Of a DNA stretch of 24,663 bases, positions 13,460 through 21,816 are shown piece after piece. The notes under the pieces were generated by a model. The model ran no database searches. It saw only the letters and a program-made list of their open reading frames with translations, and had not been told where the DNA came from. Position numbers and translations under genes: made by a program. This DNA comes from DAIUCA01 sp964613675 (GTDB lineage: Bacteria; Pseudomonadota; Gammaproteobacteria; Competibacterales; Competibacteraceae): the NCBI GenBank assembly GCA_964613675.1, contig CAZTIH010000032.1, forward strand, positions 1-24,663. Reading direction: 5' to 3'. Position 1 is the first letter of the stretch. Every line of letters starts with the position of its first letter.

Positions 13460-14590
13460 ATGTGGGAATGGCTATCTTCGCCGCGCACCCTCTCCCCCGA
13501 CGCGCTGCCATTGGAAGAGCTTAATGCGCGCATTCAAACGCCCGTCATGTGGCTTTTGGGGAAGACCCAGGCGGGTAAAAGTTCAATCGTACGGGGATTG
13601 ACGGGAGATGAGCGGGCCAAAATTGGTGATTTGTTTCGTCCTTGTACCCGCACCGCTGCCCTCTACGATTTCCCCGATGCAAAAGCCCCTCTGTTGCGAT
13701 TTCTGGACACGCGGGGGCTGGGGGAAGCGAATTACGATCCCACCGAGGATATAGCGCAGTTTGCCCATCAAGCACATTTGCTCATGGTCGTCGTTCGCAC
13801 GATGGATTTAGCGCAAGACACCGTACTCCATGCTCTCCGTGCGATTCACAGCCGCCGACCCGATTGGCCTATTTTAATCGTGTTGACCAGTCTCCATGAG
13901 GGATACGCCCCACAAGATACGCATCTTCTCCCTTATCCTTACCATAAATGGCCCTTACCTTCTGCGACTCCTCGCGAACTCGCTGCGGCAATTCATTACC
14001 AACGCCAACAATTTGCCAATTTCAACGCATCCTTTGTCGCCATTGATTTTACACAACCCGAGGACGATTTTTCCCCTCAAAATTACGGTCTTACCGCCCT
14101 TACCAAAGCCATCGAAGATTTATTACCTAGCGCTGGCTTTGCGATTACGACTTCAGCAAAAGGTAGCGTTGCCCAAACCATTTTGCGTCATGCGCTGCTA
14201 GCGGGGGCTGCGGGGGCCGTTCCTCTCCCGGTCGTCGATGTCCCACTCGTGATTGCCGTTCAGAGCAACCTCGCTCGCGAACTGGCCCAACTTCATCATC
14301 AATCTTTTGATACGCAAACCCTAAAAGAACTCGCGGGGGCTGTAGGCGCGGGGCTGCTAATGCAACTGGGGCGTCGTCAGCTTCTGAAATTTATTCCTGC
14401 TTACGGGAGTGCAGTGTCTGCCGTACTCACTGCCGCCAGTACCTATGCCCTCGGACAGGTGCTGGCAACTTACTTCAGCGCCATTAAATCTGGGGATGCG
14501 CCTAATCTGCAACAACTTCAGAACCAATACAGGGAACAATTTAAGGTCGCTAAAAATCTTCTAACCCAATACTTTCGACGTCAGAAATAG
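13460..14590 (+). CDS. Dynamin/Era-like GTPase with DUF697 (YcjF-like) membrane domain
   Basis: The start at 13460 (MWEWLSS) has GAGG six bases upstream; a TTG at 13448 is less likely. The 376-residue protein has a G domain at about 26-220: P-loop GKTQAGKSS (34-42), switch-I threonine in CTRT (62-65) and G3 DTRG (83-86). The G4 position reads VLTSLHEGY instead of the TKxD/NKxD consensus, so guanine specificity is uncertain. The C-terminus (about 230-360) fits DUF697, with AGAVPLPVVDVPLVIAVQSN and a second hydrophobic glycine-rich helix pair, suggesting membrane association. Proteins of this type are linked to envelope stress or transport, but the exact job is unknown. The HTH gene follows after 45 bases. 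Confidence 0.82.
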   Translation: MWEWLSSPRTLSPDALPLEELNARIQTPVMWLLGKTQAGKSSIVRGLTGDERAKIGDLFRPCTRTAALYDFPDAKAPLLRFLDTRGLGEANYDPTEDIAQFAHQAHLLMVVVRTMDLAQDTVLHALRAIHSRRPDWPILIVLTSLHEGYAPQDTHLLPYPYHKWPLPSATPRELAAAIHYQRQQFANFNASFVAIDFTQPEDDFSPQNYGLTALTKAIEDLLPSAGFAITTSAKGSVAQTILRHALLAGAAGAVPLPVVDVPLVIAVQSNLARELAQLHHQSFDTQTLKELAGAVGAGLLMQLGRRQLLKFIPAYGSAVSAVLTAASTYALGQVLATYFSAIKSGDAPNLQQLQNQYREQFKVAKNLLTQYFRRQK

Positions 14591-14635
14591 TAGACAATAG
14601 AATCTCCTTCCTTACAACGACAGACCGAAACCGAC

Positions 14636-15199
14636 ATGTCCACACATCAAGAAGAGAACTGGCAAGCCCTGTTTGAACGCATGTTTGCAGCGACCAAACA
14701 TACGCAGAGCAATTTAGAGACGATGGCTCGAGAACTCGCGGCGATCTCGTCGAGTTACCAAGTCGCCCCCAAAGAGACCAGTAAAGAAGAACTTGCCCTT
14801 CTGGTACAAGATTTGGCAAATCGCTTGACTGCCTGTGAAGCGACGATGAAACAACTCGCTTTGCGTCTCGATACTCTGGAAAATCAAACCGTTACCTCGA
14901 ACAACCGTGAACCTTCAGTACCCTCTGTGGATGAAAATACGGGTTCGCCAAAGAAACGAAACCGTTCTGCGGCAGAAAAGAAACCCAACAAGTTGCGCGT
15001 CACGCATTCGCCTGAACAAAAGGAAGAAGCGTTAAAACGCCACGCGGCTGGGGATCAAATCGCCGACATTGCGCGTGATCTGAACGTAAACTACAAAACG
15101 GTGTTTTCGTGGATCAACAAAAATCGTCCAAAGGCACCGGAAACTTCCGAAGCAGAAACGCCCGTAACAGATTTACCTCCGACGCCCGACGCCGAGTAA
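14636..15199 (+). CDS. Coiled-coil plus helix-turn-helix DNA-binding protein
   Basis: A 187-residue protein. Residues about 8-90 are helical with heptad spacing (LALLVQDLANRLTACEATMK, LALRLDTLE), so it probably forms a dimer. After a basic linker (KKRNRSAAEKKPNK), residues about 125-163 form a transposase/Hin-type helix-turn-helix: EQKEEALKRHAAGDQIADIA and RDLNVNYKTVFSWINKN. The acidic C-terminal tail (165-187) is probably disordered. There is no catalytic domain, so this is a DNA-binding or transcription-regulating protein rather than a transposase. It lies 45 bases behind the GTPase gene and 15 bases before the MoeA-like gene; co-transcription is likely. It may regulate the molybdopterin genes, which is inference only. 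Confidence 0.65.
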   Translation: MSTHQEENWQALFERMFAATKHTQSNLETMARELAAISSSYQVAPKETSKEELALLVQDLANRLTACEATMKQLALRLDTLENQTVTSNNREPSVPSVDENTGSPKKRNRSAAEKKPNKLRVTHSPEQKEEALKRHAAGDQIADIARDLNVNYKTVFSWINKNRPKAPETSEAETPVTDLPPTPDAE

Positions 15200-15214
15200 T
15201 GTGACCTCGCGCCC

Positions 15215-16330
15215 GTGAGTTACCCGTTTTCACCGCTGCACGCGCTGACGACGTTGCAACAGTATCTGCAACAATTTTCTCGCCCGACAGACACCGAAAG
15301 CCTCCCGATTCATGCTGCCCTTTGCGGTCGTTGCCTGGCCGAACCGCTGTTGCAACGTCAAGGTTGGCCTCCCGAATCGCGATCTACCGTGGACGGAATT
15401 GCCTTGCAGAGTTCGGACTCGATCGGCGCGAGCGACTTACAGCCCTTGCCACTCTCTCTGACTGAAAAAATCGCCGCCTTGAAGCCAGGAGAAGGTGCGC
15501 TGTTACAGACAGGAGATCCGTTACCCCCCTGCGCAACGGCGGTGTTACCCCTTGAAATGGCTGAAATTTTCAACGACTTGGCCATGATTCGAGGTGGGGT
15601 TGCAGATTCGGAAAATGTGTTATTGGCCCATAGTGAAGGACAGGCGGGCGATAATGTATTACCTGTAAATCATCGGTTGCGGGCCGTTGATTTGCCTTGG
15701 TTACTGCAACAGCAGATCGAAGAATTAAAGGTGTACCGCCGACCCTGCATAAGAATTTTGAGCGATCATCCTTCAGATGGCACGGGCATGATGGTGGCGG
15801 CCAGATTGGCGACCTTGGACATCGAGGTCATCTCGCACAAAACCCTAAGTTTCCCCTCAGAAGAGGTCGCCGATTTATGGTTAACGATCGGCCGTTGTAG
15901 CGCAGGCCCCAACGATATATGGCCCCAAAATCTCGCTAAAGTCGGTAAATTAGCGTTGCACGGCGTGGCGTTACGACCCGCTTTACCGAGTGGAGTGGGA
16001 CAGTTTAGAGGGTGTCCAGTCGTTTTACTGCCAGGCCAACCCGTATCTGCCTGCTGCGCACTCGACTTACTCGTACTCCCCTTGCTGCGCGACTGGTTAC
16101 AGATTCGCCCGCCCATTCCTGAGTGGTTGCCATTGCGCAGAAAAATCAGTTCTGCCCCCGGATTTGATGAATACTGGCGCGTTAAACGGAAAGATGATGG
16201 CCTGATTCCGATTGCAACCGATTCAGCATCGCGTCTGATGACCCTTGTTCAGGCAGCGGGTTTTGTACACATCACTGCGATGGAAGAGGGATTTTCGACA
16301 GGACACCTACTACCGTTTTTTGCCTATTAA
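15215..16330 (+). CDS. Degenerate MoeA-like protein
   Basis: A 371-residue paralogue of molybdopterin molybdenumtransferase (MoeA), shorter than the usual about 400. Family landmarks are STVDGIAL (57-64, matching the MDGFA region with the Asp kept), LQTGDPLPPCATAVLPLE (97-114, in place of GGxLPxGADAVV), HGVALRP (249-255) and LLPGQPVSA (271-279). The central domain-3 motifs FSTGNE and SGGTSxG are missing, and KPGKP reads RPALP, so the catalytic lysine and the acidic pocket are lost. It is therefore unlikely to insert molybdate by itself and may be a structural partner of the intact MoeA fusion downstream, since MoeA works as a dimer. The start is GTG, 15 bases after the HTH gene. Confidence 0.8.
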   Translation: MSYPFSPLHALTTLQQYLQQFSRPTDTESLPIHAALCGRCLAEPLLQRQGWPPESRSTVDGIALQSSDSIGASDLQPLPLSLTEKIAALKPGEGALLQTGDPLPPCATAVLPLEMAEIFNDLAMIRGGVADSENVLLAHSEGQAGDNVLPVNHRLRAVDLPWLLQQQIEELKVYRRPCIRILSDHPSDGTGMMVAARLATLDIEVISHKTLSFPSEEVADLWLTIGRCSAGPNDIWPQNLAKVGKLALHGVALRPALPSGVGQFRGCPVVLLPGQPVSACCALDLLVLPLLRDWLQIRPPIPEWLPLRRKISSAPGFDEYWRVKRKDDGLIPIATDSASRLMTLVQAAGFVHITAMEEGFSTGHLLPFFAY

Positions 16331-16363
16331 TTCGCGGTTATTTCTCATTCGGACGCCCATTCT

Positions 16364-18316
16364 ATGCCTGACTCATTTCGTAATGCTTTTCAGCAAGAAC
16401 AGTTTTTACAAATTATGTCGCCAACGGCGGCATTTACGCGATTTTGGGAGGCCGTAAAACCCCATCCTTTGGGCATCGAAATAGTTGAATTACGAAACGC
16501 ATTAGGTCGTGTATTAGGCGTGGATGTCATAGCCGAAATCGATGTCCCGTCATTTGATCGTAGTAATGTAGACGGCTTTGCATTGCGGGCACAAAATACC
16601 GTCGGTGCGAATGAAGTAAATCCCATTTATTTAACCGTCGGAACCCAAATTCTAACGCCTGGAATTACCCCTACCGAGACCGTCGAAACCAACCACGCTT
16701 TAGCCATTGCCACCGGAGGCGTTTTACCTCGGGGGGCCGATGCGGTAGTCATGATTGAACATACCGAATGGGACGAAAAATCCCATAAAATCGCTGTTTT
16801 TAAGCCAGCTCAAGTGGGACAGTTTATTGCGCATACGGGGAGCGACATCGTAAACGGCGAAACGGTATTGTTTCAAAATCAAATCATCGGCGCTCGGGAA
16901 ATCGGAATTCTAGCAACGCTGGGTAAAACCCAAATCACCGTTTATCGAAAGCCCAAAGTTGCCATCTTTTCCACAGGGAACGAAATTAGCCCCCAAGGTA
17001 AAGCGTTATCCCCAGCAAAGCTATACGATTCTAATGGCCCATTAATCGCAGCGGCGGTGACCGAATTAGGGGCAGAAGCCATCGAATTAGGCATTTGTCC
17101 CGACGATGAAAACGCGCTCGATGATTACTTTCAAAGGGCGCTGAATTACGATGCTATTATTTTATCGGGCGGGACTTCAAAAGGGGCGGGCGATTTCTCT
17201 TATCGGGTCGCTCGCAAATATGCCGAGATTATCTGTCATGGCGTGGCGTTAAAACCCGGCAAACCCCTCTGCTTAGCGGTGAAAGATCAGAAACCCATCG
17301 CCATTCTACCGGGATTTCCCACGTCTGCTATTTTCACTTTTCACCAATTTGTGGCCCCCGTTCTGCGAAAATTGGCTGGCTATCCCCAGGTTACCGACCC
17401 ACCGCTGGAAGTAGAACTCGCCCTCACTTTGACTTCTGAAATGGGACGTACCGAGTTTTCAATGGTGAGTCTGATAGGGCAACCCGACGGCAAATTGAAA
17501 GCCTATCCAGCGGGCAAAGGCTCGGGGGCAGTCACTTCTTTTTGTCGAGCGGATGGGTTTATTCAGATTCCCGCCCATAGTGGTCAATTAGCCGCGCATT
17601 CTCCTGTTTTGGTACAGCGATTAAGTCGCGAATTAACCGCCCCAGATTTAGTCTTTATCGGTAGCCACTGTATGGGATTAGACTGGTTATTAAGCGAATT
17701 ACGACGCGAAGGTTTAATCGTTAAATCGCTTTTCGTCGGTAGCCAAGCGGGTTTATTAGCTGCCCAGAGAGGTGAATGTGATTTGGCAGGAATTCATTTG
17801 CTGGATCCCAAAACCGATCAATACAACCACCCTTTTCTAAAGCCAGAGTTAACATTAATTTCGGGGTATCAACGCGAACAAAGTTTCGTTTTTCGTCAAG
17901 AAGATCAACGCTTTAAGGGAAAATCTTTAACGGATGCGTTACACACTGCATTAGCCGATAAAAACTGCTTTATGGTGAATCGAAATAGCGGTAGTGGCAC
18001 GCGATTTTTAATTGATCAATTACTTCAAACCGCAGCGATCCAAAACTCGCCTTTGGGGTACGGATTACAGCCGCGTTCCCATCACGCAGTGGCCGCCGCA
18101 ATTAAGCAAAAGCGCGCCGATTGGGGGATCACATTAACGGCAATAGCCCAATGCAATGGACTGGGTTTTATTCCCGTTCGCGCCGAGCATTACGATTTTA
18201 TCTGCCCAACGGAGCGTCAAGTAAAACCCAGCGTACAACAGTTTATTACGCTAATTCGGGCGCCTAGTACTCAGGAAAGACTGGCCGCGCTGGGATGTGC
18301 GATTCCAACGCGGTAA
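16364..18316 (+). CDS. moeA: MoeA molybdopterin molybdenumtransferase fused to a PBP-like domain
   Basis: Residues about 20-420 form a complete MoeA, the enzyme that inserts molybdate into adenylylated molybdopterin. It has SFDRSNVDGFAL (63-74), GGVLPRGADAVVMIEH (118-133), FSTGNE (202-207), LSGGTSKGAGDF (267-278), HGVALKPGKP (292-301) and LPGFPTSA (315-322). Residues about 427-640 are a PBP-like domain related to substrate-binding regions of ModE/LysR-type proteins, with FIGSHCMGLDWLL (431-443) and the MVNRNSGSGTRFLID block (537-551). This C-terminal domain presumably binds molybdate, tungstate or a pterin ligand. The fusion is known in some bacteria and archaea. The start at 16364 keeps the QEQFLQIMSP leader that seems typical of relatives; ATG at 16415 is an alternative. 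It follows the degenerate paralogue by 33 bases. Confidence 0.9.
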   Translation: MPDSFRNAFQQEQFLQIMSPTAAFTRFWEAVKPHPLGIEIVELRNALGRVLGVDVIAEIDVPSFDRSNVDGFALRAQNTVGANEVNPIYLTVGTQILTPGITPTETVETNHALAIATGGVLPRGADAVVMIEHTEWDEKSHKIAVFKPAQVGQFIAHTGSDIVNGETVLFQNQIIGAREIGILATLGKTQITVYRKPKVAIFSTGNEISPQGKALSPAKLYDSNGPLIAAAVTELGAEAIELGICPDDENALDDYFQRALNYDAIILSGGTSKGAGDFSYRVARKYAEIICHGVALKPGKPLCLAVKDQKPIAILPGFPTSAIFTFHQFVAPVLRKLAGYPQVTDPPLEVELALTLTSEMGRTEFSMVSLIGQPDGKLKAYPAGKGSGAVTSFCRADGFIQIPAHSGQLAAHSPVLVQRLSRELTAPDLVFIGSHCMGLDWLLSELRREGLIVKSLFVGSQAGLLAAQRGECDLAGIHLLDPKTDQYNHPFLKPELTLISGYQREQSFVFRQEDQRFKGKSLTDALHTALADKNCFMVNRNSGSGTRFLIDQLLQTAAIQNSPLGYGLQPRSHHAVAAAIKQKRADWGITLTAIAQCNGLGFIPVRAEHYDFICPTERQVKPSVQQFITLIRAPSTQERLAALGCAIPTR

Positions 18317-18327
18317 GGATACGGTGA

Positions 18328-18346
18328 AGCGACTTCTGATGTCGCT
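18328..18346. terminator. Hairpin between convergent moeA and trpE
   Basis: AGCGAC (18328-18333) pairs with GTCGCT (18341-18346) over a 7-base loop in the 28-base space between the two stop codons. There is no T-run on either strand, so it is at best a weak bidirectional terminator or an RNA 3'-end stabiliser. Confidence 0.35.
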
Positions 18347-19823
18347 AATCCAATCCCCGTGCAGCGAGGTCGGCAGCACGAAACAACGCCCGACGTTTAT
18401 TCAGAGTCTCTTCCCATTCGGCTGACGCTTGAGAGTCTGCAACGATGCCCCCTCCCGCCTGCACAAATAGTTTTCCATCCTTCAGAACCCCCGTACGAAT
18501 GGCAATCGCCAGGTCCATATTGCCCGACCACGACAAATATCCCACTGCCCCAGCGTAAATCCCGCGCTTTACGGGTTCTAACTCGTCGATAATCTCCATT
18601 GCCCGAATTTTCGGTGCCCCTGATACGGTACCCGCTGGGAAAGTGGCCCGCAGAACCTCTATTGCATCCATATTGGGCTTCAGACGCCCCGTTACATTGG
18701 AAACGATGTGCATCACATGGGAATACCGTTCGATCACCATCTTATCTGTTACGGTCACGGTTCCGATTTCGGCAATGCGTCCGACATCGTTGCGTCCCAA
18801 ATCAATTAACATCACATGTTCGGCAATTTCTTTGGGGTCACTCAGCAAATCTTTTTCAAAATCAAGATCTTCTGCCTCAGTTTTACCGCGAGGGCGGGTA
18901 CCTGCGATGGGGCGCACGGTGACTAAATCGTCTTCTAAACGCACCAGAATTTCGGGAGATGATCCGACGATATAGAAGTCATCCAGATGCAAAAAATACA
19001 TGTAAGGCGAAGGGTTGAGCATCCGCAACGCACGGTATAAGTCCAGAGGTGGGGCGGTAAACTCAATGGTCAACCGCTGCGAAGGCACCACCTGCATACA
19101 GTCGCCCGCTCGAATATATTCCTTAATCTTTTCAACAGCTTGTTCGTAACGAAAATTATCAAAACTAGCCTGAAAATCGCGCTCATCAATCCCCGCTGTC
19201 GTATTCTGAGGCCGTCGTACTCGTTCTAGCGGAGCAACTAACTGTTCTGCTAATCCATCGAGTTTAGCTTGTGCTTTCTCGTAGGCGTCTTCAGATGAAG
19301 GATTGACCAGCGTAATAATCTGCAAAGTTCCTTTCAGATTATCAAAAGCAATGATGTCCCGAGACATCAACAACAGAATATCGGGCAATCCTAGCGGATC
19401 GGGATGGGGGCAGTCCTTCAAGCGCGGCTCAATGTAGCGCACCGTATCGTAGCCAAAGTAACCCACTAATCCTCCTAAAAATCTCGGCAAATTAGGGAGC
19501 TGCGGCACACGAAATTGTCCTTGTAATTCCGCGATCCATTGCAATGGATCATCTACCGTAAAATCGGCTATCGGTTGGCGATTTTCCGAAATTTTGATCT
19601 GATGGCCGTAGATTGCAATGACACGATCGCTCTGTAACCCTATAAATGAGTAACGGCCCCACTTTTCGCCCCCTTGCACTGATTCTAATAGATAGCTGTA
19701 AGACACATTTGCCAGCTTGCAATAGACACTTAACGGCGTGTCGAAATCGGCAAACAGCGTGCGGGCTAAGGGAATTAATTCATAACCTTCAGCAGCCAAT
19801 TCGAGAAACTGTTGTTTATTCAT
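18345..19823 (-). CDS. trpE: Anthranilate synthase component I
   Basis: TrpE converts chorismate to anthranilate with ammonia supplied by TrpG, the first step of tryptophan synthesis. It has 492 residues and full family motifs: LLESVQGGEKWGRYSF (45-60, including the LLES tryptophan feedback site), RPIAGTRPRG (304-313), LIDLGRNDVGR (339-349), FPAGTVSGAPK (395-405) and QAGGGIVADS (455-464). The feedback motif is intact, so end-product inhibition is expected. The gene begins 4 bases after gph, so control lies upstream of gph and no attenuator-type leader sits directly before trpE. No trpG follows within the window, because the next gene on the left is convergent. Confidence 0.97.
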   Translation of the reverse strand: MNKQQFLELAAEGYELIPLARTLFADFDTPLSVYCKLANVSYSYLLESVQGGEKWGRYSFIGLQSDRVIAIYGHQIKISENRQPIADFTVDDPLQWIAELQGQFRVPQLPNLPRFLGGLVGYFGYDTVRYIEPRLKDCPHPDPLGLPDILLLMSRDIIAFDNLKGTLQIITLVNPSSEDAYEKAQAKLDGLAEQLVAPLERVRRPQNTTAGIDERDFQASFDNFRYEQAVEKIKEYIRAGDCMQVVPSQRLTIEFTAPPLDLYRALRMLNPSPYMYFLHLDDFYIVGSSPEILVRLEDDLVTVRPIAGTRPRGKTEAEDLDFEKDLLSDPKEIAEHVMLIDLGRNDVGRIAEIGTVTVTDKMVIERYSHVMHIVSNVTGRLKPNMDAIEVLRATFPAGTVSGAPKIRAMEIIDELEPVKRGIYAGAVGYLSWSGNMDLAIAIRTGVLKDGKLFVQAGGGIVADSQASAEWEETLNKRRALFRAADLAARGLD

Positions 19824-19827
19824 GGGG

Positions 19828-20487
19828 TTAGATCAACACATCTAATTCAACTAATGAGGGGATGATAAGATCAGCTTGAGATAAATCACCGTCTTGGTGA
19901 TAACCATAAGGAACACAGACGACCGAACAGGGGGCATGACGAGCCGCTTCGATGTCATTGATAGAATCCCCGACCATCAGACATTCACCAATAGCTACTT
20001 GCAGATGTTCTGCCGCCAACCATAAAGGCGCCGGGTGAGGTTTCTTATGGGGGGTACATTCGCCACCGACCACGGTCTGAAAGAAATGACCAATGCCAAT
20101 GCGATTGAGTAACGGTTCTGCAAATCGACTGGGTTTGTTCGTTACACATGCTAACTTGATGTTCCGCTGCTGTAACTTCTGCAACCCGACTTCAACCCCC
20201 GCATACAGACGACTTTTGCGATAGAGATTCGCTTCATACTCCGCTAAAAAAATGGGTTTGGCCTGAGCAAATACTTCGGCGGAAACTTCCCCGTCCATAG
20301 CCCCCGTCAACGCCCGATTCAATAACCGATCCGCCCCATTTCCCACCCAACGCCGCACCTTTTCCTCCCCCGCTGGGGGTTGGTCGAAGTGGGCCAATAG
20401 ATTGTCTACGGCCACCGCAATATCGGGCACGCTGTCGATGAGCGTTCCATCTAAATCGAAAAGCACGGCATTTATCGAATGAAACAA
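19828..20487 (-). CDS. gph: Phosphoglycolate phosphatase (HAD superfamily)
   Basis: A 219-residue HAD hydrolase with a helical cap: nucleophile DLDGT (11-15), motif II VTNKP (115-119), motif III lysine in HKKPHP (147-152) and motif IV GDSINDIEAA (173-182). Gph removes phosphate from 2-phosphoglycolate formed by DNA repair or oxygenase side reactions. HAD enzymes are hard to tell apart, but the gph-trpE arrangement is common in proteobacteria and supports the name. The start is TTG at 20487, with GAGGA seven bases upstream; any later start would remove the catalytic motif. The usual upstream partner rpe is not here; ilvE is divergent instead. Confidence 0.87.
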   Translation of the reverse strand: MFHSINAVLFDLDGTLIDSVPDIAVAVDNLLAHFDQPPAGEEKVRRWVGNGADRLLNRALTGAMDGEVSAEVFAQAKPIFLAEYEANLYRKSRLYAGVEVGLQKLQQRNIKLACVTNKPSRFAEPLLNRIGIGHFFQTVVGGECTPHKKPHPAPLWLAAEHLQVAIGECLMVGDSINDIEAARHAPCSVVCVPYGYHQDGDLSQADLIIPSLVELDVLI

Positions 20488-20555
20488 ATAATTATCCTCA
20501 CTAAACTCAATTTTTAATCTAACTTAATCGCTTAAAACGACAAGCTAAGCGGCTG

Positions 20556-20582
20556 TTGACACCCTGTCGCTTGTGCTCAAAT
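20556..20582 (+). promoter_or_regulatory. Candidate sigma-70 promoter for ilvE
   Basis: A perfect -35 TTGACA (20556-20561) is followed after 15 bases by TCAAAT (20577-20582), four of six matches to the -10 consensus. The spacer is short, so the call is tentative. The spot fits, about 50 bases before the ilvE start, in the 144-base divergent gap with gph. Confidence 0.4.
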
Positions 20583-20631
20583 AGCGAATTCAATCCCTAA
20601 TTAACACCCCGATTTCGAGGAGTACAACAAG

Positions 20632-21558
20632 ATGTCGATGGCAGATCGCGACGGCTTTATTTGGATGGACGGCCAACTCGTGCCCTGGCGCGAGGCAAAG
20701 GTTCATGTCCTAACTCACACGCTACATTATGGCATGGGTGTCTTTGAGGGCATTCGCGCCTACAAAACCGAGTTAGGAACCGCGATTTTTCGGTTATCAG
20801 AACACGCCCAACGATTCATGCAATCTGCTCATATTTTAGGGATGAAGATGCCATTCACCGCTTCTGATGTGCAGGCGGCGTGTGTGGCAATTATCCGCGA
20901 AAACCATCTGTATGAAGGCGCTTACATCCGACCTATGGCGTATCTGGGGGCAGAGGGAATGGGGCTACGCGCCACTAACCTCAAAACGCATGTGATGGTG
21001 GCGGCGTGGTCTTGGGGAACCTATCTCGGCGAAGATGCGTTAAATCATGGGATCCGCTGTAAGGTGTCGTCGATTCAACGCCATCACATCAACGCAACCC
21101 TTTGTCGTGCCAAGGCAAATGCCAATTATCTCAACTCCATGTTGGCACTTAACGAGGTGGCTAATCAGGGCTATGACGAAGCCATCATGCTAGACACCCA
21201 GGGATTTGTGGCCGAAGGGAGTGCAGAAAACATTTTTATTCTGCGGCACGGGCGTCTGATTTCGCCGCCCCTTCATTCGGTACTGGAGGGCATCACCCGC
21301 GAGGCGATTTACCACATTGCGCAGGATATGAACCTCGAAATTATCGAACGGAATATCACTCGCGATGAGCTGTACATTGCCGATGAAGCCTTCTTTACGG
21401 GGACGGCGGCGGAAGTAACCCCCATTCGCGAAGTGGACGACCGAACGGTGGGTAATGGAGATCGTGGCCCGATCACGGCAGAAATCCAGCGACGCTTTTT
21501 CGATATTATTTATGGTCGCAACTCGGCGTATCACGCTTGGCTGACGGTCGTCGAATAG
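20632..21558 (+). CDS. ilvE: Branched-chain amino acid aminotransferase
   Basis: A fold-type IV PLP enzyme of 308 residues (E. coli 309) that transfers the amino group between glutamate and the keto acids of valine, leucine and isoleucine. Motifs: WMDGQLVPW (11-19), LHYGMGVFEGIRAY (31-44), the PLP lysine in CRAKANANYLNS (K161), EGSAENIF (195-202) with the conserved Glu, and FFTGTAAEVTPI (254-265). The start has GAGGAG eleven bases upstream. The zinc-finger gene follows after 33 bases. Confidence 0.95.
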   Translation: MSMADRDGFIWMDGQLVPWREAKVHVLTHTLHYGMGVFEGIRAYKTELGTAIFRLSEHAQRFMQSAHILGMKMPFTASDVQAACVAIIRENHLYEGAYIRPMAYLGAEGMGLRATNLKTHVMVAAWSWGTYLGEDALNHGIRCKVSSIQRHHINATLCRAKANANYLNSMLALNEVANQGYDEAIMLDTQGFVAEGSAENIFILRHGRLISPPLHSVLEGITREAIYHIAQDMNLEIIERNITRDELYIADEAFFTGTAAEVTPIREVDDRTVGNGDRGPITAEIQRRFFDIIYGRNSAYHAWLTVVE

Positions 21559-21591
21559 AATTTTCCTTTAGCATCAAAGAGGTAGCAATTT

Positions 21592-21807
21592 ATGCCGATA
21601 GTTGAAACTGGTCATATCCAACCTAATGCGCAAAACCGTTACGAAGTGACGACAGACGATTTACCCCTATCTTGTCCTATGCCTGGGATGGAACTTTGGA
21701 ATTCGCATCCCAAGGTGTATCTGCCCATCGAAGCGACGGGATTTGCAAAATGTCCGTATTGTGGGGCGGAATATGTGTTGGTCGATGGGCGTTTGCAGCA
21801 CGCTTAA
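21592..21807 (+). CDS. Small zinc-finger protein (zf-CHCC family)
   Basis: A 71-residue protein with a C-x10-H-x14-C-x2-C zinc site (C28, H39, C54, C57), including NSHPKVYLPI and KCPYCGAEYVL. This is the zf-CHCC family, which also includes the NDUFS6 subunit of mitochondrial complex I. In proteobacteria the gene often lies between ilvE and waaF, as here. Its role is not established. AGAGGT lies nine bases before the ATG. waaF begins 9 bases after the stop. Confidence 0.9.
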   Translation: MPIVETGHIQPNAQNRYEVTTDDLPLSCPMPGMELWNSHPKVYLPIEATGFAKCPYCGAEYVLVDGRLQHA

Positions 21808-21816
21808 CCGTTTTTT

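Noticed and set aside
13357..13533. Upstream extension of the lipoprotein frame to 169 codons
   Set aside because: The lipobox signal and ribosome site place the start at 13356; the extension overlaps the GTPase start.
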